The notes: generated by a model from the letters alone, not told the origin. DNA of 31,855 nt from a virus (IMGVR_UViG_3300025083_000131:1-31855); one strand, 5' to 3'. Positions 12,801 to 20,348 are shown, counted from the stretch's first letter. A program made the numbers and translations.

Positions 12801-15800
12801 ATCTGTCCATGCAAGAACAAATACTGGAGTTGTAATATTTTCTTCAATCGGAGATTCGATTATGAACAATTCTTGGTAATCTTCAACAAAAGTCTTATCA
12901 TAAGACGCGGCAGCACCTTCAACTGTTACAGTAATTGGTGGATAGTTAAAAGAACCTAAACCTTCATTGCTGAAGTTAACAATGATACCATTGTCAAAGT
13001 AATAATCTGTTGCGACGGGATCAACTCCAACCTCTACTAAAGAGAATGCATCATCATTAACTTTGACAACATAATACTCAGTAGTTTCAGATAATCCAAT
13101 AACTCTATCACCAGTATCGGGTCTTGTATATTTTACAATTTCTTTTGATTGATAACCATGATTTACAATCTCTACTTGATTAGATACAGTATTAACACCT
13201 ACGGTAGGAATTGTTCTTCTTTTATTTTCGTAATTTTGTCCTGGATTAGTAATTACGACAGAAGATACAACTTGTTTTAGATCTGATGCAACAAAGTATT
13301 GTGTGCCGGAACCATATTTGGTGAGATTAACCGTGTTAATACCAATAAAGGCATCACCCTCAGTGATATGAAGTTTAATTGCAGTTTGACTAGTAACTCG
13401 AGCATAGTACGATCCTCCAGTAGCAAGACCTGTAATAATTTCGGCTCCTCTTGGCTCATAGATTATCTCTTCACCATCCAAAAACTTATGGTCACTTGGG
13501 AAAGTAATTGTATTATTGACAAGATCAACCTGAGATGGAAAGTCTGAAAAGAATGAATTTTCATGTTTGATTGAAATCATTCTTGGTTCAGCTTGAGCAC
13601 CAGATCCATTACCACCACTAATAGAGATTGTTGGAGGTTCGTAATAACCAAGACCGGGATCTGTAACATCAAGTCTTATAAGTGACCCTTTTACATTACA
13701 GAATCCTGTTGCACCCGATCCAACTTCATCATTAATTACCAATAATGGTGGATTGATAATGTCATATCCATCACCACCGGCGGTCATGGACAAACTATTG
13801 ATTGCTCCATAATAAACACTACTTTGTGCCTTGTAGTTTAATAGTTCAACACCATTGATAAACATACCGGTATGGCCGGCTCTAGTATTATAATCCTTAC
13901 CATCATTGATTGGTTTTAAAATCTGTCTATACAAACCTTGAGGTTCTATGTTCTTATCATAGAAATCTAGATATGAAATAGATGCATCAACTACAGAACC
14001 ATTAAATGTGATATAAATTTTTCTAGATAGATCAGCTTTACTTCTAGAAAGTTTAATAGTCTCCTCATCAACTCTAAAAACAAAATACGATGCAGATGGT
14101 ACATCATCAAAACCATTTCCTGCAGAGGTAAAATATACTGCATCTCCAGTATAATATCCATGATCAGGTCTTGATGTGGGGTTAACTGGTAATTTTAGTT
14201 CGTTTGTTGAAAGAAGATTTGCACTAAAAGTTATTTTTTTATCATATGGGTTAGTTTCAAGGTTATCGTACTTTGGAATAGAGTTAGATGCAATGATTAG
14301 ATCATCATTGTACTTAGAATATGTGTTCTGAACGTTCGCAATATAGCTATTCAGATAAGGATATGTCTGAGACTCACCTTTCAATGTTTGATTTTCAATT
14401 GTAAACTGACCTGTTAGGTTAATTTGTTGTGAAAAAGTTACTCTAATTTTTTTTGAAGAAAGAATTCTAGAAACTGTACCAAAAATAGAGTAAGTTTGGT
14501 CTAAATTCTCATATCTTACATCATAACCCTCTCTTAAAAAGTGATCTTTTGCAAATTCGAACTCATATACAAAGGCATTTGCATCAATAACACTAGATTC
14601 TATAACATCCCAGTTAGTTTTTACATTTAAAACGTAATTGTTTGACTTTTTCGTCTTAGATTGCAATCCAAGAGACTTCAGTTCTACCGTATCGTGTGGT
14701 TTGTAGTAATAATTGGGTCCATTGGGGATAAAATCACTCACTGCAGCAGTAAATCGGACTCTTATCTGCTGAGTAGTATCAATACCGACGTATGCATATG
14801 AATATGTGTCTAAAGTTAGATTAGTTTTCTTTGCAATTTCACCAATAACACCACTTGTATTAAAAAATTGGTTTAAAGTTTTACCACTATACGCAATAGA
14901 TACCTCATTATCATCAATATCTAATACATTAAGATTACCAAACTCTGGAAATCCGATTGTAGAGTCAACATCGATGATAGTTGAACCAACACTTACCTCA
15001 TTTAAGACTTTTGTAAGTGGATTTGGCTTAAATTGACCGTAGATAGAACCACTTACATCACTATCTCGGGCAAAACCGGAGTCAATACTGATCTGATAAA
15101 ACTGAAAATTCTCATAAGGTATCTGTTGAACGTTAGTAACAGATCCTCTGGCCCCAGTTAGGTCTTGGTATATTGTAAGATTCTTCAAATCAAGAGGATC
15201 ACCTTGAAGTTGTTCTACAACAAAATCTTTAGTGATCTTATAATTTGCATTAGACGGTGTTAAAAGAAATTTCGATGGACGAATAAGTTCTACATCTTCT
15301 CCATATAATGCTCGGAAAAGTATTTCGTAAGATTGTTCAGTACCTTTTGACTTGTAAAAACTATCAGAGTTAATTATAAAATTTCTTTTATCTAATCCTG
15401 TATAAAAATTTCTATCAGTAAACCCTGGAGTTACCTGTCTTTTGAGTTTAGTGAGAAATTCTTTGAGAAAAAGTATGTTTAAATTCTTAACAGTTGCATC
15501 AGTGGCATGAGATTCTGCAATCGTTGAAGAAAATGTCAGTTCATCTGGTGAACCAGAAGTAATATATGTTGTAACTCCACTAAAACCTCTAGAACATTCT
15601 ACAAATGTGGTTGAAGTTTTGGATTGATAGAATATAATTTCGTTATCAATTTGAATGATACCATTATTGTCTGAAAATCCTTCAGTAGAACTTACAACAA
15701 TAGTAGTGTCAACAGTATCTAATGAACTAGTAAGTTTAGTAGAATCAACAACATCACATAATTGATCTACTTTTACGTACTGATCAATATTATTAAGGAC

Positions 15801-15938
15801 ATCAATAGGACCACTTTCAAATTCTTGAGAGATGTAATATTGTTTAATGAAATCGCCTAGTAGTGGAAAGTCTTCCCTAACATACCTAGGGAGTTGACTT
15901 TCAACGATTTCTTGAAATTTAACTCTATCTACTGTCAT
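3810..15938 (-). CDS. Giant baseplate/structural protein, 4042 residues, with YHYH domain and GxGY repeats
   Basis: At 12.1 kb this is the largest gene in the window. It starts MTVDRVKFQEIVESQLPRYV, 18 bases after the gp6 stop, with no clear late box of its own, so it is probably co-transcribed with gp6. It occupies the place of T4 gene 7 (between 6 and 8), whose product is about 1030 residues; equivalence to gp7 is inference from order. About a dozen modules share the pattern GxGY..PP.v.i....GxGA (for example DPGLGYYEPPTISI, NTPGSGYNSPPDLQI, NAGTGYTQAPNVLI). Around residues 1290-1390 there is a YHYH-type domain (YHSPIVGWAYDGNPIYGPYG and later GTYAYFCTI). Recurrent TTIxVxSTxGF-like strands also appear (TTIVVSSTEGFSD, STIIDVDSTIGFPEFG). 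Many unrelated frames are open inside it, a by-product of its composition. Structural role is confident; the detailed function is unknown. Confidence 0.85.
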   Translation of the reverse strand: MTVDRVKFQEIVESQLPRYVREDFPLLGDFIKQYYISQEFESGPIDVLNNIDQYVKVDQLCDVVDSTKLTSSLDTVDTTIVVSSTEGFSDNNGIIQIDNEIIFYQSKTSTTFVECSRGFSGVTTYITSGSPDELTFSSTIAESHATDATVKNLNILFLKEFLTKLKRQVTPGFTDRNFYTGLDKRNFIINSDSFYKSKGTEQSYEILFRALYGEDVELIRPSKFLLTPSNANYKITKDFVVEQLQGDPLDLKNLTIYQDLTGARGSVTNVQQIPYENFQFYQISIDSGFARDSDVSGSIYGQFKPNPLTKVLNEVSVGSTIIDVDSTIGFPEFGNLNVLDIDDNEVSIAYSGKTLNQFFNTSGVIGEIAKKTNLTLDTYSYAYVGIDTTQQIRVRFTAAVSDFIPNGPNYYYKPHDTVELKSLGLQSKTKKSNNYVLNVKTNWDVIESSVIDANAFVYEFEFAKDHFLREGYDVRYENLDQTYSIFGTVSRILSSKKIRVTFSQQINLTGQFTIENQTLKGESQTYPYLNSYIANVQNTYSKYNDDLIIASNSIPKYDNLETNPYDKKITFSANLLSTNELKLPVNPTSRPDHGYYTGDAVYFTSAGNGFDDVPSASYFVFRVDEETIKLSRSKADLSRKIYITFNGSVVDASISYLDFYDKNIEPQGLYRQILKPINDGKDYNTRAGHTGMFINGVELLNYKAQSSVYYGAINSLSMTAGGDGYDIINPPLLVINDEVGSGATGFCNVKGSLIRLDVTDPGLGYYEPPTISISGGNGSGAQAEPRMISIKHENSFFSDFPSQVDLVNNTITFPSDHKFLDGEEIIYEPRGAEIITGLATGGSYYARVTSQTAIKLHITEGDAFIGINTVNLTKYGSGTQYFVASDLKQVVSSVVITNPGQNYENKRRTIPTVGVNTVSNQVEIVNHGYQSKEIVKYTRPDTGDRVIGLSETTEYYVVKVNDDAFSLVEVGVDPVATDYYFDNGIIVNFSNEGLGSFNYPPITVTVEGAAASYDKTFVEDYQELFIIESPIEENITTPVFVLAWTDTEAEITNNSSVIDEFYVEVNEGSNWLISDDPFIGNILLYDAKLQPIFRGSVETIDLTSNGVGYGSSDIVDFVRQPEIIFDAGVNAKLTTIINNGKIVEVVVNTPGSGYNSPPDLQIVSDTGNYAVLIPIIEDGSIKSILISKGGTGYVAGKTSVNVIPSGGGARVNANIQAWNINLFEKNYNNILDDDGIIEENLSNESLEYCATYLPRALRRSLNVINGFDKDNELYGTFDLSFDSQTGGEVDNIYHSPIVGWAYDGNPIYGPYGFKNIDGTGSISRMSSGYKLQKVQKGRPPYGSFPNGFFANDYIFSGDGDLDIHNGRFCVTPDYPNGTYAYFCTISEGNDSSGPFNNYRRPVFPYVIGDTYKSTPIAFNFLARSNQTDYDIEGKGWFRNTKYYYTNGGQSGYDYIFNSNTVRKQTIDITATTAGTIDSITVFDPGSDYQINDRVIFNNTKTGGSNLNVKVSQIGGKTVNAVSLATTSIEDVEIYPSTGSNQFIGLTSVPHNFLPGNIIYIDGLSETYKNLQGSYSVGVSSDRWYTSLGISTGPVTGIVTYVYVSGSLDESIVAPDDILRIESEKLKVLNIDKTSSRIRVLRGYDNTFAVVHSAGTLVRNDPRKLSFTATGIVTTKELTTNRQIYFEPNEAIGLGTATVGTATTLVFANPGVGQTQLRVDQQQIYIPDHRLGLNTPIVYYTNGGTTINAWSGITSSNIFQLESNRNLFAVPISKDILGIATVRVGIDSISGEYVGVNSEAGGLLYFTNSVGLGSYHSFKTNISSVLSSRFSKNVVTVSTASTHGIRPGDRITNDVNPTTTTEIAVIYDDYNRRIIFDPDIIQPVGINTVSNTFNVPENKYQIGDKVIYSSVIPDPSLSNKGLYYVYVFKNNQIKLVEYASELGKENPTFVNIGTAHTTTISRINPAIKVQKNQNLKFNLSDDSLSFTNSGAKFAAFDMFIYSDLSHANKFWTTSNSDSFEVTKSGIVGIDTDANLTLYVSENIPTNLWYNFETDNIDINLPVKMRRYTDTSVYNNNQINVTDNKFDGSYNVVGVTSMTFDYNIPYNRDITNSYDPTTAILSYTTNSSTTVGPISKLTILNGGRGYRSLPGFTSVRSSTGTGALIQPSSTTIGNIISTKVNYIGFGYPSDTTLNAPGNLPEILRIEPLASFDSIGISSAGLNYYEAPELVVVDGASKLQITDVKLDYELDDTEVTIVDNTISLNNVTPEIIPINNSNGFSISSITYNSVSKIVRLSLSKQFSDPQDWPFKVGETVIVENIAIGFNTTGKGYNSENYDYALFTLTATDSNLGGSGSYIEYDLSDYLSDGESPGEVTTFAVGKVTPKTYFPIFDIKLKISNFFDGEKVSNDESVGVVERWDPVSEYLFISTNSDFEVGSIIESETSQIKSRVKSKIDFNSTIGIGAGTTFISGWQSNSGFLNDNLQVIPNNEYYQNFSYSLKSRIPYKTWDDPVSSLNHTAGFDKFADLVIDNNAGSIVSTKEITIETVVDLIGEGSLYCFPDFDGVTETTIDIVNGKTISDQIVFENRILLDYFESRGNRVLELDDISNQFNSNARDTKYSIVDFFDNKFYFNKFFTLVQDREVRNRKQSSIVSVAQDGTRGFVNQYGTLDTAMSLGYFDYIGAGTSSWGLTFYPTLFKYNNYDISYFTFSGLNDVTGIGTQQIGNVVKISTASTNVSVATTTNLVSISSTYRAAKLLIQMEDAENNYYGNELNILHDGTNVTTLQYGAIDNKVGLAGLPSSGFGTYNAYISGGQVKVDIIPTVGTAVTANVSVVSIADNSASGVSTSNLVVTNLSSYSKSIASSGTPVENIVASYSSPFNSEYFIVSVEDTTNNEYEMFEVNVLDNDTVNRIVKYGDIRTNVGLGTVGVTNSSTETHLVYTPNPNINVEIRAFGISLKNFNNIVGISSIDLDNNILFSEYGTYTGTEFDKKTAFKLQSNNLDVFQRSFVGNSTSIVSTTNNQVVLEDHFFVTGEKVTYDYENSILSTANAIGIGTTSVAGVSTDKLPSTLYIVKYSEKSVGFAKSAADALSTVPTVFDLSSVGIGTFHKITATNQNARALLAIDNMVQSPVTEVNIETQLSESIVFDVDFDVVGITSFRANDLLKIDDEIMLVQNTGVSSENSLKVLRAQMGTQVASHNIGTSVNLLGGNYNIIDNTIHFASAPFGATPIGTTTAGPDNVDWVGVTTYSSFQGRTFMRSGILNDDLDTYATNYTFDNIQSGFNGQRKVFTLTQNGQNLVGFATNQAIVLNSNILQEPLGGQITSGDYSFLEVAGVTSITYLGDSVSSEEDPNKASIPRGGTLISVGSTPGFGFQPLVSAGASVFVNSGGTINSISIGNSGSGYRTGIQTNVGVGIITSSVGDVRVIGIGTANIVDGHVDSIDLYNLGSNLDFNNPPVVVIDKPLGYSNIPLVYSSNSASGVGTGARVDIIVGQGSSIINFEIVSGGFGYNVGDKLNIAIGGTTGVKTDSSLPFIPFELSVTDVYRDTFNGFTVGELDVFDSVNELFDGLATKFPLKISNKQFAIESKKGSNINPAQALIITINDILQVPEIAYNFTGGGYVEFTEPPKKGDTCKIIFYKGTPDVDVVFVDILETVKIGDTLQLKNDITKGQTFGLYQDPRVVTGITTLDTVTTLAYNGPGVTTNTALIRPVTWCKQTDDITIDGDFVTKDRVDQEPYIYPAAYLTSYVGFTSVYGYVDSIRPLFNSSSETNLLDYQDKVVIIDQGSIDVATATASTGVGGTITSFTVSNVGAGYSYLTSPVVSVSLPDELNGTRATGIASVIGDGVVSISVSNAGTGYTQAPNVLIQQPSVRREKIGITSYFGDYGNIVGYAHSGINTAFIELHIPEDSYMRDVSIAGVAVTVSQLIPGDFFIVNESNVGIFTDNNFDGRYYVKNAENVTKDLSSIGLGVTTIRRIEFTSQGYSSGSGVFDNSRIFGEYTWGKLQFINRVPTTALEFFPEGYSGLSSSPLVQRFQPLKFNNYNV

Positions 15939-15956
15939 TTGTATTCTGACTTCTTA

Positions 15957-18023
15957 TTAGTAAGATGATGATGATGATGATCTGGGACTTCTACTTATAG
16001 TAGTTGATCTACCTGCTAATGTGATTGTATTAGAAGGAGTAGTTGGTGTAGACATAGGACCTACTTCATTTTCAAATACGGACTGCCCTCTAACCAAAAT
16101 GTTAGAGCCATAACTAGAAGAAACAATATAGTTGGTTCCTGAAACATCATTTCCAGAAGAAATATTGTCAGCAACAACGTTAACTACTGTATTATTTACA
16201 TCCAATTGTAGATAGAGATCTTGAAGACCAATCACATCATTTGAGTACGGACATGCAGAAACTTCGATCAAAGGAGTACCTCTATTCACCAGTGTCGATA
16301 TAATATTAATTGGGTTAAGTTTAATCTCACCCTTATTATAATCAATTGTACCCACATTCTGTCTTACAATATATGGTTCTGACGAAGACTTCAGTTTGAA
16401 CAGGAATACAGTCCCCTTACTTAAATTACCAACCGGACTATCACCAAGGTATACAGTTCCACTAATACCACTGACAGTAAAACCGGATGATTTGATATTA
16501 TACCCAACGAGATTTCCATTGAAGTTTGCACCATGTCCGTGGTTTCTTATATAGAACCGATTACCGAAGCATAATTCATACTCAGCAAAAGTATTCAGTT
16601 GAGTATTAATATCTCGTCTAATCTCAATATTTGTAATGTTTGACATTACAGATTCGTGACTTTGATCAATTACTTTTTGAAATTTGGAGTATTTAAATCT
16701 TCCACCAAACTTATTGACATCCGATGATTCGGAATACTTAACAATATTAGTTGTAGTTAGATTTTGAACGAATGAAGCAGTTGGGGCCAGATTCGAATCG
16801 TAATATACTGTACAGTTTGGTTCGATGTACAAATACTTTAGATCAACAATCTCAGATAAAATACCAGCAACAGAGTATTTTCTCATCTGTTGTTGTAAGT
16901 TTTGTTTGATATCACTTGATAGGAAGACACCATTATATGGTTTGATACTTACAAATACCTTACCATATGAAGGTGGAGTTAAATCTTCACCACCAAATGC
17001 TGAAACTGACTCTGCTTCAGGATAAATCTGTGGAATCAATGCTTCATAGTCGGCAGCAGTAACAGCTCTATTCTGTGACGCGTAAATTTGAGGTGCATAC
17101 TTCTTGACAGAATCAATAGATTCGATTGGTTTACCACCACCAGAAGATACTTCCGTAGTTACAATCGATACACCAGAACTAATCGTATCTCCAGAACTAG
17201 ATTTTAGATTACCTATAAATGCAAATTTATTAATATTATTAGCTGATTGACCATTGGTAATGATATAACTTGCTTCAACAACATTGTCATTATCTAACTT
17301 GACGCCAAATATTCCATCACCAAATAATAGTTCGTATCTTTCTTGACTAATTTCTTGAATAAAGTATGCTCTAGTAGACGCAGTAACATCAAACAAACTA
17401 TTGAATAGTTCAAACTTTCTAGTTACCGTTGATCCTTGTGTATCTCTTACGACAACAGATAATAGATCAGTATCAATACCTGAGTTAGGTAGTACAAATT
17501 TTTGATTTACATTCGCACTATCGACAGTAAATGTTTGGGCAACATACGTTCCTTCGTATATTTTGATATTATAGAAGTCTGCAAATCCAGAAGAGTTAAC
17601 TGGAACGGTAATATCGTTTGGAATTGAGAATATAAAATTCTTCGTACTATTCACACCAACTGACCTAGATGCCATCACTGCACCTGCCTTAAGTGTTACT
17701 GCTACAGCTGTGGTGTTTGAAACGTTTACTGTAAAAGAAACTGTTGCACAAGAAGCTTTCTTGGACCTAGGTACATACCCTATATTACGTGCTAGAGATA
17801 CCACATTCTCTCTTAAGGTGGCACTATCAATGAATACCTCATTAGATACCATATTGGCATTATATGAGGTTATATACGTGTTGTAAGCTAACGTATCTAG
17901 AATAGTTGATAGATTAGATCCCTCAAAGTCATAGTCCGTGAAGTTTGAATTTGCACGGAGATAATCCTTGATGGAAGTCTTTATCTGATCAAAATCTAAG
18001 TTGCTAAAATTGACTAAGGGCAT
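15957..18023 (-). CDS. 6: Baseplate wedge protein gp6
   Basis: The 688-residue product starts MPLVNFSNLDFDQIKTSIKD, then DYLRANSNFTDYDFEGSN and STILDTLAYNTYITSYNANM, which I recognise as the start of gp6 in T4-like cyanophages. T4 gp6 is about 660 residues and forms the inner ring of the baseplate wedge, with a gpJ-like region homologous to P2 gpJ; the VTAADYEALIPQIYPEAESV segment fits that region. Its ATG directly follows the gp25 stop (TAAATG), so translation is probably coupled. The C terminus is a serine run (SPRSSSSSSY) written with consecutive TCA codons, a small tandem repeat near 15962-15978. A late structural gene, presumably transcribed from the late box before gp25. Confidence 0.94.
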   Translation of the reverse strand: MPLVNFSNLDFDQIKTSIKDYLRANSNFTDYDFEGSNLSTILDTLAYNTYITSYNANMVSNEVFIDSATLRENVVSLARNIGYVPRSKKASCATVSFTVNVSNTTAVAVTLKAGAVMASRSVGVNSTKNFIFSIPNDITVPVNSSGFADFYNIKIYEGTYVAQTFTVDSANVNQKFVLPNSGIDTDLLSVVVRDTQGSTVTRKFELFNSLFDVTASTRAYFIQEISQERYELLFGDGIFGVKLDNDNVVEASYIITNGQSANNINKFAFIGNLKSSSGDTISSGVSIVTTEVSSGGGKPIESIDSVKKYAPQIYASQNRAVTAADYEALIPQIYPEAESVSAFGGEDLTPPSYGKVFVSIKPYNGVFLSSDIKQNLQQQMRKYSVAGILSEIVDLKYLYIEPNCTVYYDSNLAPTASFVQNLTTTNIVKYSESSDVNKFGGRFKYSKFQKVIDQSHESVMSNITNIEIRRDINTQLNTFAEYELCFGNRFYIRNHGHGANFNGNLVGYNIKSSGFTVSGISGTVYLGDSPVGNLSKGTVFLFKLKSSSEPYIVRQNVGTIDYNKGEIKLNPINIISTLVNRGTPLIEVSACPYSNDVIGLQDLYLQLDVNNTVVNVVADNISSGNDVSGTNYIVSSSYGSNILVRGQSVFENEVGPMSTPTTPSNTITLAGRSTTISRSPRSSSSSSY
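15962..15978 (+). repeat. GAT trinucleotide repeat encoding the gp6 serine tail
   Basis: The plus strand shows consecutive GAT units, read as TCA (Ser) codons at the end of gp6. Such a run is prone to slippage, so tail length could vary between isolates. Confidence 0.7.
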
Positions 18024-18425
18024 TTACCTAGTGGGCTGTAATGCGAATAATAATTGTTGTCGAGGAAGATCGATACCTACGATGTCATACTTAAGAGTTA
18101 CTTCAAAGATATTATCATCAAAATTTGGATTGACGATAACAGTTCTTAAACGGACTCTAGGTTCAAAGTTGTTAACTGTGTTCCTAATTTCAGATTCAAT
18201 TGAACTGGCGGTAAGTCTATCTAAATTTTCAAATAACAGATTAGTGACATTACAACCAACATTAGGTTGAAATGGTTTCTCACCAGGTATAGTAAAAATT
18301 AAGTTACGAATTGATCGTGCAATGGCATTCTCGTTTCTCAACGCAATTAAATCGAGATTTAACGGGTTGATCTTGAATGATGCACTTACATCTCTAAAAC
18401 CTTGACTGACTCTTTGGACAGGCAC
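18024..18425 (-). CDS. 25: Baseplate wedge protein gp25 (lysozyme-like fold)
   Basis: Gp25 is the small conserved wedge subunit of contractile tails and related injection machines. The product reads VPVQRVSQGFRDVSASFKIN, then RNENAIARSIRNLIFTIPGEKPFQP and NVGCNVTNLLFENLD, which contains the family's ARSIRNL and PGEKPF signature. I choose a GTG start at 18425, giving 133 residues, because the conserved part begins there; an in-frame TTG at 18443 would add six residues that do not look conserved. GGAA lies a short distance before the GTG. The stop abuts the gp6 ATG. An ATAAATAA late box lies 25 bases upstream of the GTG, making this the first gene of the wedge transcription unit. Confidence 0.93.
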   Translation of the reverse strand: MPVQRVSQGFRDVSASFKINPLNLDLIALRNENAIARSIRNLIFTIPGEKPFQPNVGCNVTNLLFENLDRLTASSIESEIRNTVNNFEPRVRLRTVIVNPNFDDNIFEVTLKYDIVGIDLPRQQLLFALQPTR

Positions 18426-18450
18426 GTAATGTTTCCACAACAATTATGAG

Positions 18451-18458
18451 TTATTTAT
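18451..18458 (-). promoter_or_regulatory. T4-type late promoter before gp25
   Basis: The minus strand reads TAATAAATAACTC, a good match to the late box, between the stop of the 50-residue gene and gp25. It probably drives gp25, gp6 and the giant gene. Confidence 0.7.
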
Positions 18459-18476
18459 TACACTAAACCCAATCTT

Positions 18477-18629
18477 TTAATCAATCAATGTTTGCTTGTT
18501 ATCATCATTCTCCCAGAAGTCTTTCCAATCAGCTTCAGATGCTTCATAAAACCCATCCTCACGAACCTTCTTGGTATTCTTTGGTGTCTGCTGATCGTGA
18601 TTAATCTCTCTTAGAAAATTCTTATCCAT
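18477..18629 (-). CDS. Small conserved-type phage protein, 50 residues
   Basis: The product starts MDKNFLREINHDQQTPKNTK and ends in an acidic segment (EADWKDFWENDDNKQTLID). Its ATG overlaps the end of the preceding gene by eight bases (ATGGATAA), a translational coupling arrangement that supports it as real. No motif or membrane segment is seen; function is unknown. It is the last gene before the gp25 late promoter. Confidence 0.75.
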   Translation of the reverse strand: MDKNFLREINHDQQTPKNTKKVREDGFYEASEADWKDFWENDDNKQTLID

Positions 18630-19194
18630 CTATAATAAACCCTAATCGATGATACTCAGTATCTTCTATGTAGGTGTTAACACTATCTCCTTCCCATACT
18701 GGAATAACTGAATCATTATTATATCTAAAATCTGGATTACCTCTTAAATGTATCTCAATTAATTTGTTACCAATAAATTCACAATTAATCCAATTGTAAT
18801 CTAGGTTCTGTAGTAGTTTAGGTAATGGTATCACTCTATCTACCTTATACCACTTCTTCCACTTATACAGAGGGTCCTGAGGGTCTCTCACACCCTTTAC
18901 AGTTAACTCCTGTTGTCCCTTGTAATAATCAACTGATATATGTTCTCCTTCAAATACTTCACACCAGAACTCAGCTGGATGTAGATGTTCAGTATCACCT
19001 TCAAGATATTCAATACGAGCATGACGACCCATACCCATGAAATTAATACATGGTCGAACAATATAAAAATCGGGTCTAGGTACGATGTGACCCATTGGAC
19101 CACACTCATATCCTAATACCCGACTCACCTGTAACTTATTATAAATCCATAAATCTTGAGGATGAATAGATGACCACTCATCCTCAACAGTCAT
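18622..19194 (-). CDS. Conserved-type cyanophage protein, 190 residues, unknown function
   Basis: I place the start at the ATG at 19194 (MTVEDEWSSIHPQDLWIYNK). GAGGATAAG lies just upstream as a ribosome binding site, and the preceding 49-residue gene stops 7 bases earlier. A longer frame to 19311 exists but would run through that small gene. The protein is rich in aromatic residues and acidic/His motifs (HLHPAEFWCEVFEGEHISVD), has no signal peptide or membrane segment, and ends TEYHRLGFIIDG. I remember similar proteins beside baseplate genes in cyanophages but know no function. A metal-binding or structural accessory role would be a guess. Confidence 0.8.
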   Translation of the reverse strand: MTVEDEWSSIHPQDLWIYNKLQVSRVLGYECGPMGHIVPRPDFYIVRPCINFMGMGRHARIEYLEGDTEHLHPAEFWCEVFEGEHISVDYYKGQQELTVKGVRDPQDPLYKWKKWYKVDRVIPLPKLLQNLDYNWINCEFIGNKLIEIHLRGNPDFRYNNDSVIPVWEGDSVNTYIEDTEYHRLGFIIDG

Positions 19195-19201
19195 TTTATA
19201 C

Positions 19202-19351
19202 TTATCCTCGTCCTTGTCCACGATAGCGCTTCCTTTTGCCATTACGACTACTTGCAGCGTACTTAGTATGTGCACCACAACCTTGTCGAGTTTTCTTTGG
19301 TTGAGATTCAATCATCGTTTGTCCCAATAGAGACTTTCGAATCTTTGCCAT
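19202..19351 (-). CDS. Small basic protein, 49 residues (MAKIRKSLLGQTMIE family)
   Basis: This short gene reads MAKIRKSLLGQTMIESQPKK and continues with TRQG, then a strongly basic C terminus (SSRNGKRKRYRGQGRG). I recall close relatives as conserved hypotheticals in cyanomyoviruses. AAGGAG lies 9 bases before the ATG, overlapping the end of the upstream gene, and the downstream gene starts 7 bases after its stop. The basic tail suggests nucleic-acid or ribosome contact, but no domain is recognisable. Confidence 0.85.
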   Translation of the reverse strand: MAKIRKSLLGQTMIESQPKKTRQGCGAHTKYAASSRNGKRKRYRGQGRG

Positions 19352-19354
19352 AAT

Positions 19355-19504
19355 CTAGTTCTCCTTATAAATTGATTCTAATTGAGCTTGGTTTTGTAGA
19401 TGTTGTCGGTATTGCTTCAAATACTTATCACTACTTACATCAGTAATTAATGTCATCTTTGAAGCAAATTCCTTTGATTGATCAACTTTAAATTGATTTG
19501 CCAT
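19355..19504 (-). CDS. Small hydrophilic protein, 49 residues
   Basis: The product begins MANQFKVDQSKEFASKMTLI and ends YRQHLQNQAQLESIYKEN, mostly predicted helical with a Gln-rich end. It lies between the glycosyltransferase stop (6 bases away) and the 49-residue basic protein (3 bases away), so it is part of the same tight operon. Its last codons contain the ribosome binding site of the next gene. No function recognised. Confidence 0.75.
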   Translation of the reverse strand: MANQFKVDQSKEFASKMTLITDVSSDKYLKQYRQHLQNQAQLESIYKEN

Positions 19505-19510
19505 TAGTGT

Positions 19511-20290
19511 TTAGATAACTCGGGTTTTCTCATGACCAACACGAATACGTGGATCACACCAAATCTCATATCCTGATTCAATTGCATCAAGACAGAAACT
19601 TACATCCTCTCCACACATATCCTGTACGGCACCACTCTCAAAGACTTGCATCTTAGGAGCAAACCATGGATACGTCATACCTTTATTCTCAAAGACACCC
19701 TTCTGAATTAATACCCATCCGAATCCAGTATAGTCTACAGTAAATGGCTTCTTACGCTTACTAATACCATCAACCATTTCATGATTCATCACTCCGCCAT
19801 TATTACGGAAATCATCTTCCTCTAACCAATGTGCAACAGAGGTTGTCCGCCCGTCTTCCGTAGAATACCACCCTGCACTAATAGGCCGCTCAGTTCCATC
19901 AGCATCTAATGCTACATCACATAATTGCCAGAACTTCTCAGTGTTGAAAATAATATCACTATCAATCCATAACTGATAATCATACTGTAACTTTCCATCC
20001 CATGGAATTTGGTCAGGCCCTCTCAAGACATTGGCGCCGAGACACTTACATCGTGCGAAATTCACCATGCTTGAGTAATCCTGACTAATCTGAATACTCA
20101 TCTGGTTTTGTACAAGATCAAAACATAACTGTACAAAGTTCTTCATGAATGCATAACTACATCCCCTTCCAGGTAGACAAAATACAATTGCCTTCCCTCT
20201 CATTCTTTCTTTGATTGCATCATAATCCCACTCAGGACCTTCTTCCTTTTTCTTTGGTGTTGATGCTTTGACTGTAAATCCCTTAGCCAT
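19511..20290 (-). CDS. GT-A fold glycosyltransferase-like protein
   Basis: The 259-residue protein resembles family 2-like glycosyltransferases that move sugar from a nucleotide sugar to an acceptor. YQLWIDSDIIF carries a DxD metal-binding motif (D110, D112). The segment DYSSMVNFARCKCLGA precedes it as usual, and the end has GEDVSFCLDAIESGYEIWCD followed by a His in RVGHEKTRV (H253), the ED...H arrangement of GT-A enzymes. There is no membrane segment. The gene sits behind a perfect TTGACA-17-TATAAT promoter and heads a run of small genes leading to the baseplate block. The acceptor is unknown: phage DNA bases, virion proteins or host surface sugars are all possible. The fold is fairly sure, the substrate is not. 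Confidence 0.82.
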   Translation of the reverse strand: MAKGFTVKASTPKKKEEGPEWDYDAIKERMRGKAIVFCLPGRGCSYAFMKNFVQLCFDLVQNQMSIQISQDYSSMVNFARCKCLGANVLRGPDQIPWDGKLQYDYQLWIDSDIIFNTEKFWQLCDVALDADGTERPISAGWYSTEDGRTTSVAHWLEEDDFRNNGGVMNHEMVDGISKRKKPFTVDYTGFGWVLIQKGVFENKGMTYPWFAPKMQVFESGAVQDMCGEDVSFCLDAIESGYEIWCDPRIRVGHEKTRVI

Positions 20291-20318
20291 GCTGTAGTGT
20301 CACTCCAGTTCAATTTTT

Positions 20319-20347
20319 ATTATACTTCGATATTTAGTGTCTGTCAA
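20319..20347 (-). promoter_or_regulatory. Perfect sigma70-type promoter for the glycosyltransferase operon
   Basis: The minus strand has TTGACA (20342-20347), a 17-bp spacer and TATAAT (20319-20324), full consensus at both hexamers. It sits between the stop of the 70-residue gene and the glycosyltransferase ATG at 20290. It should be used by the host RNA polymerase, so this operon is probably expressed early although it adjoins late genes. Confidence 0.85.
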
Positions 20348-20348
20348 G

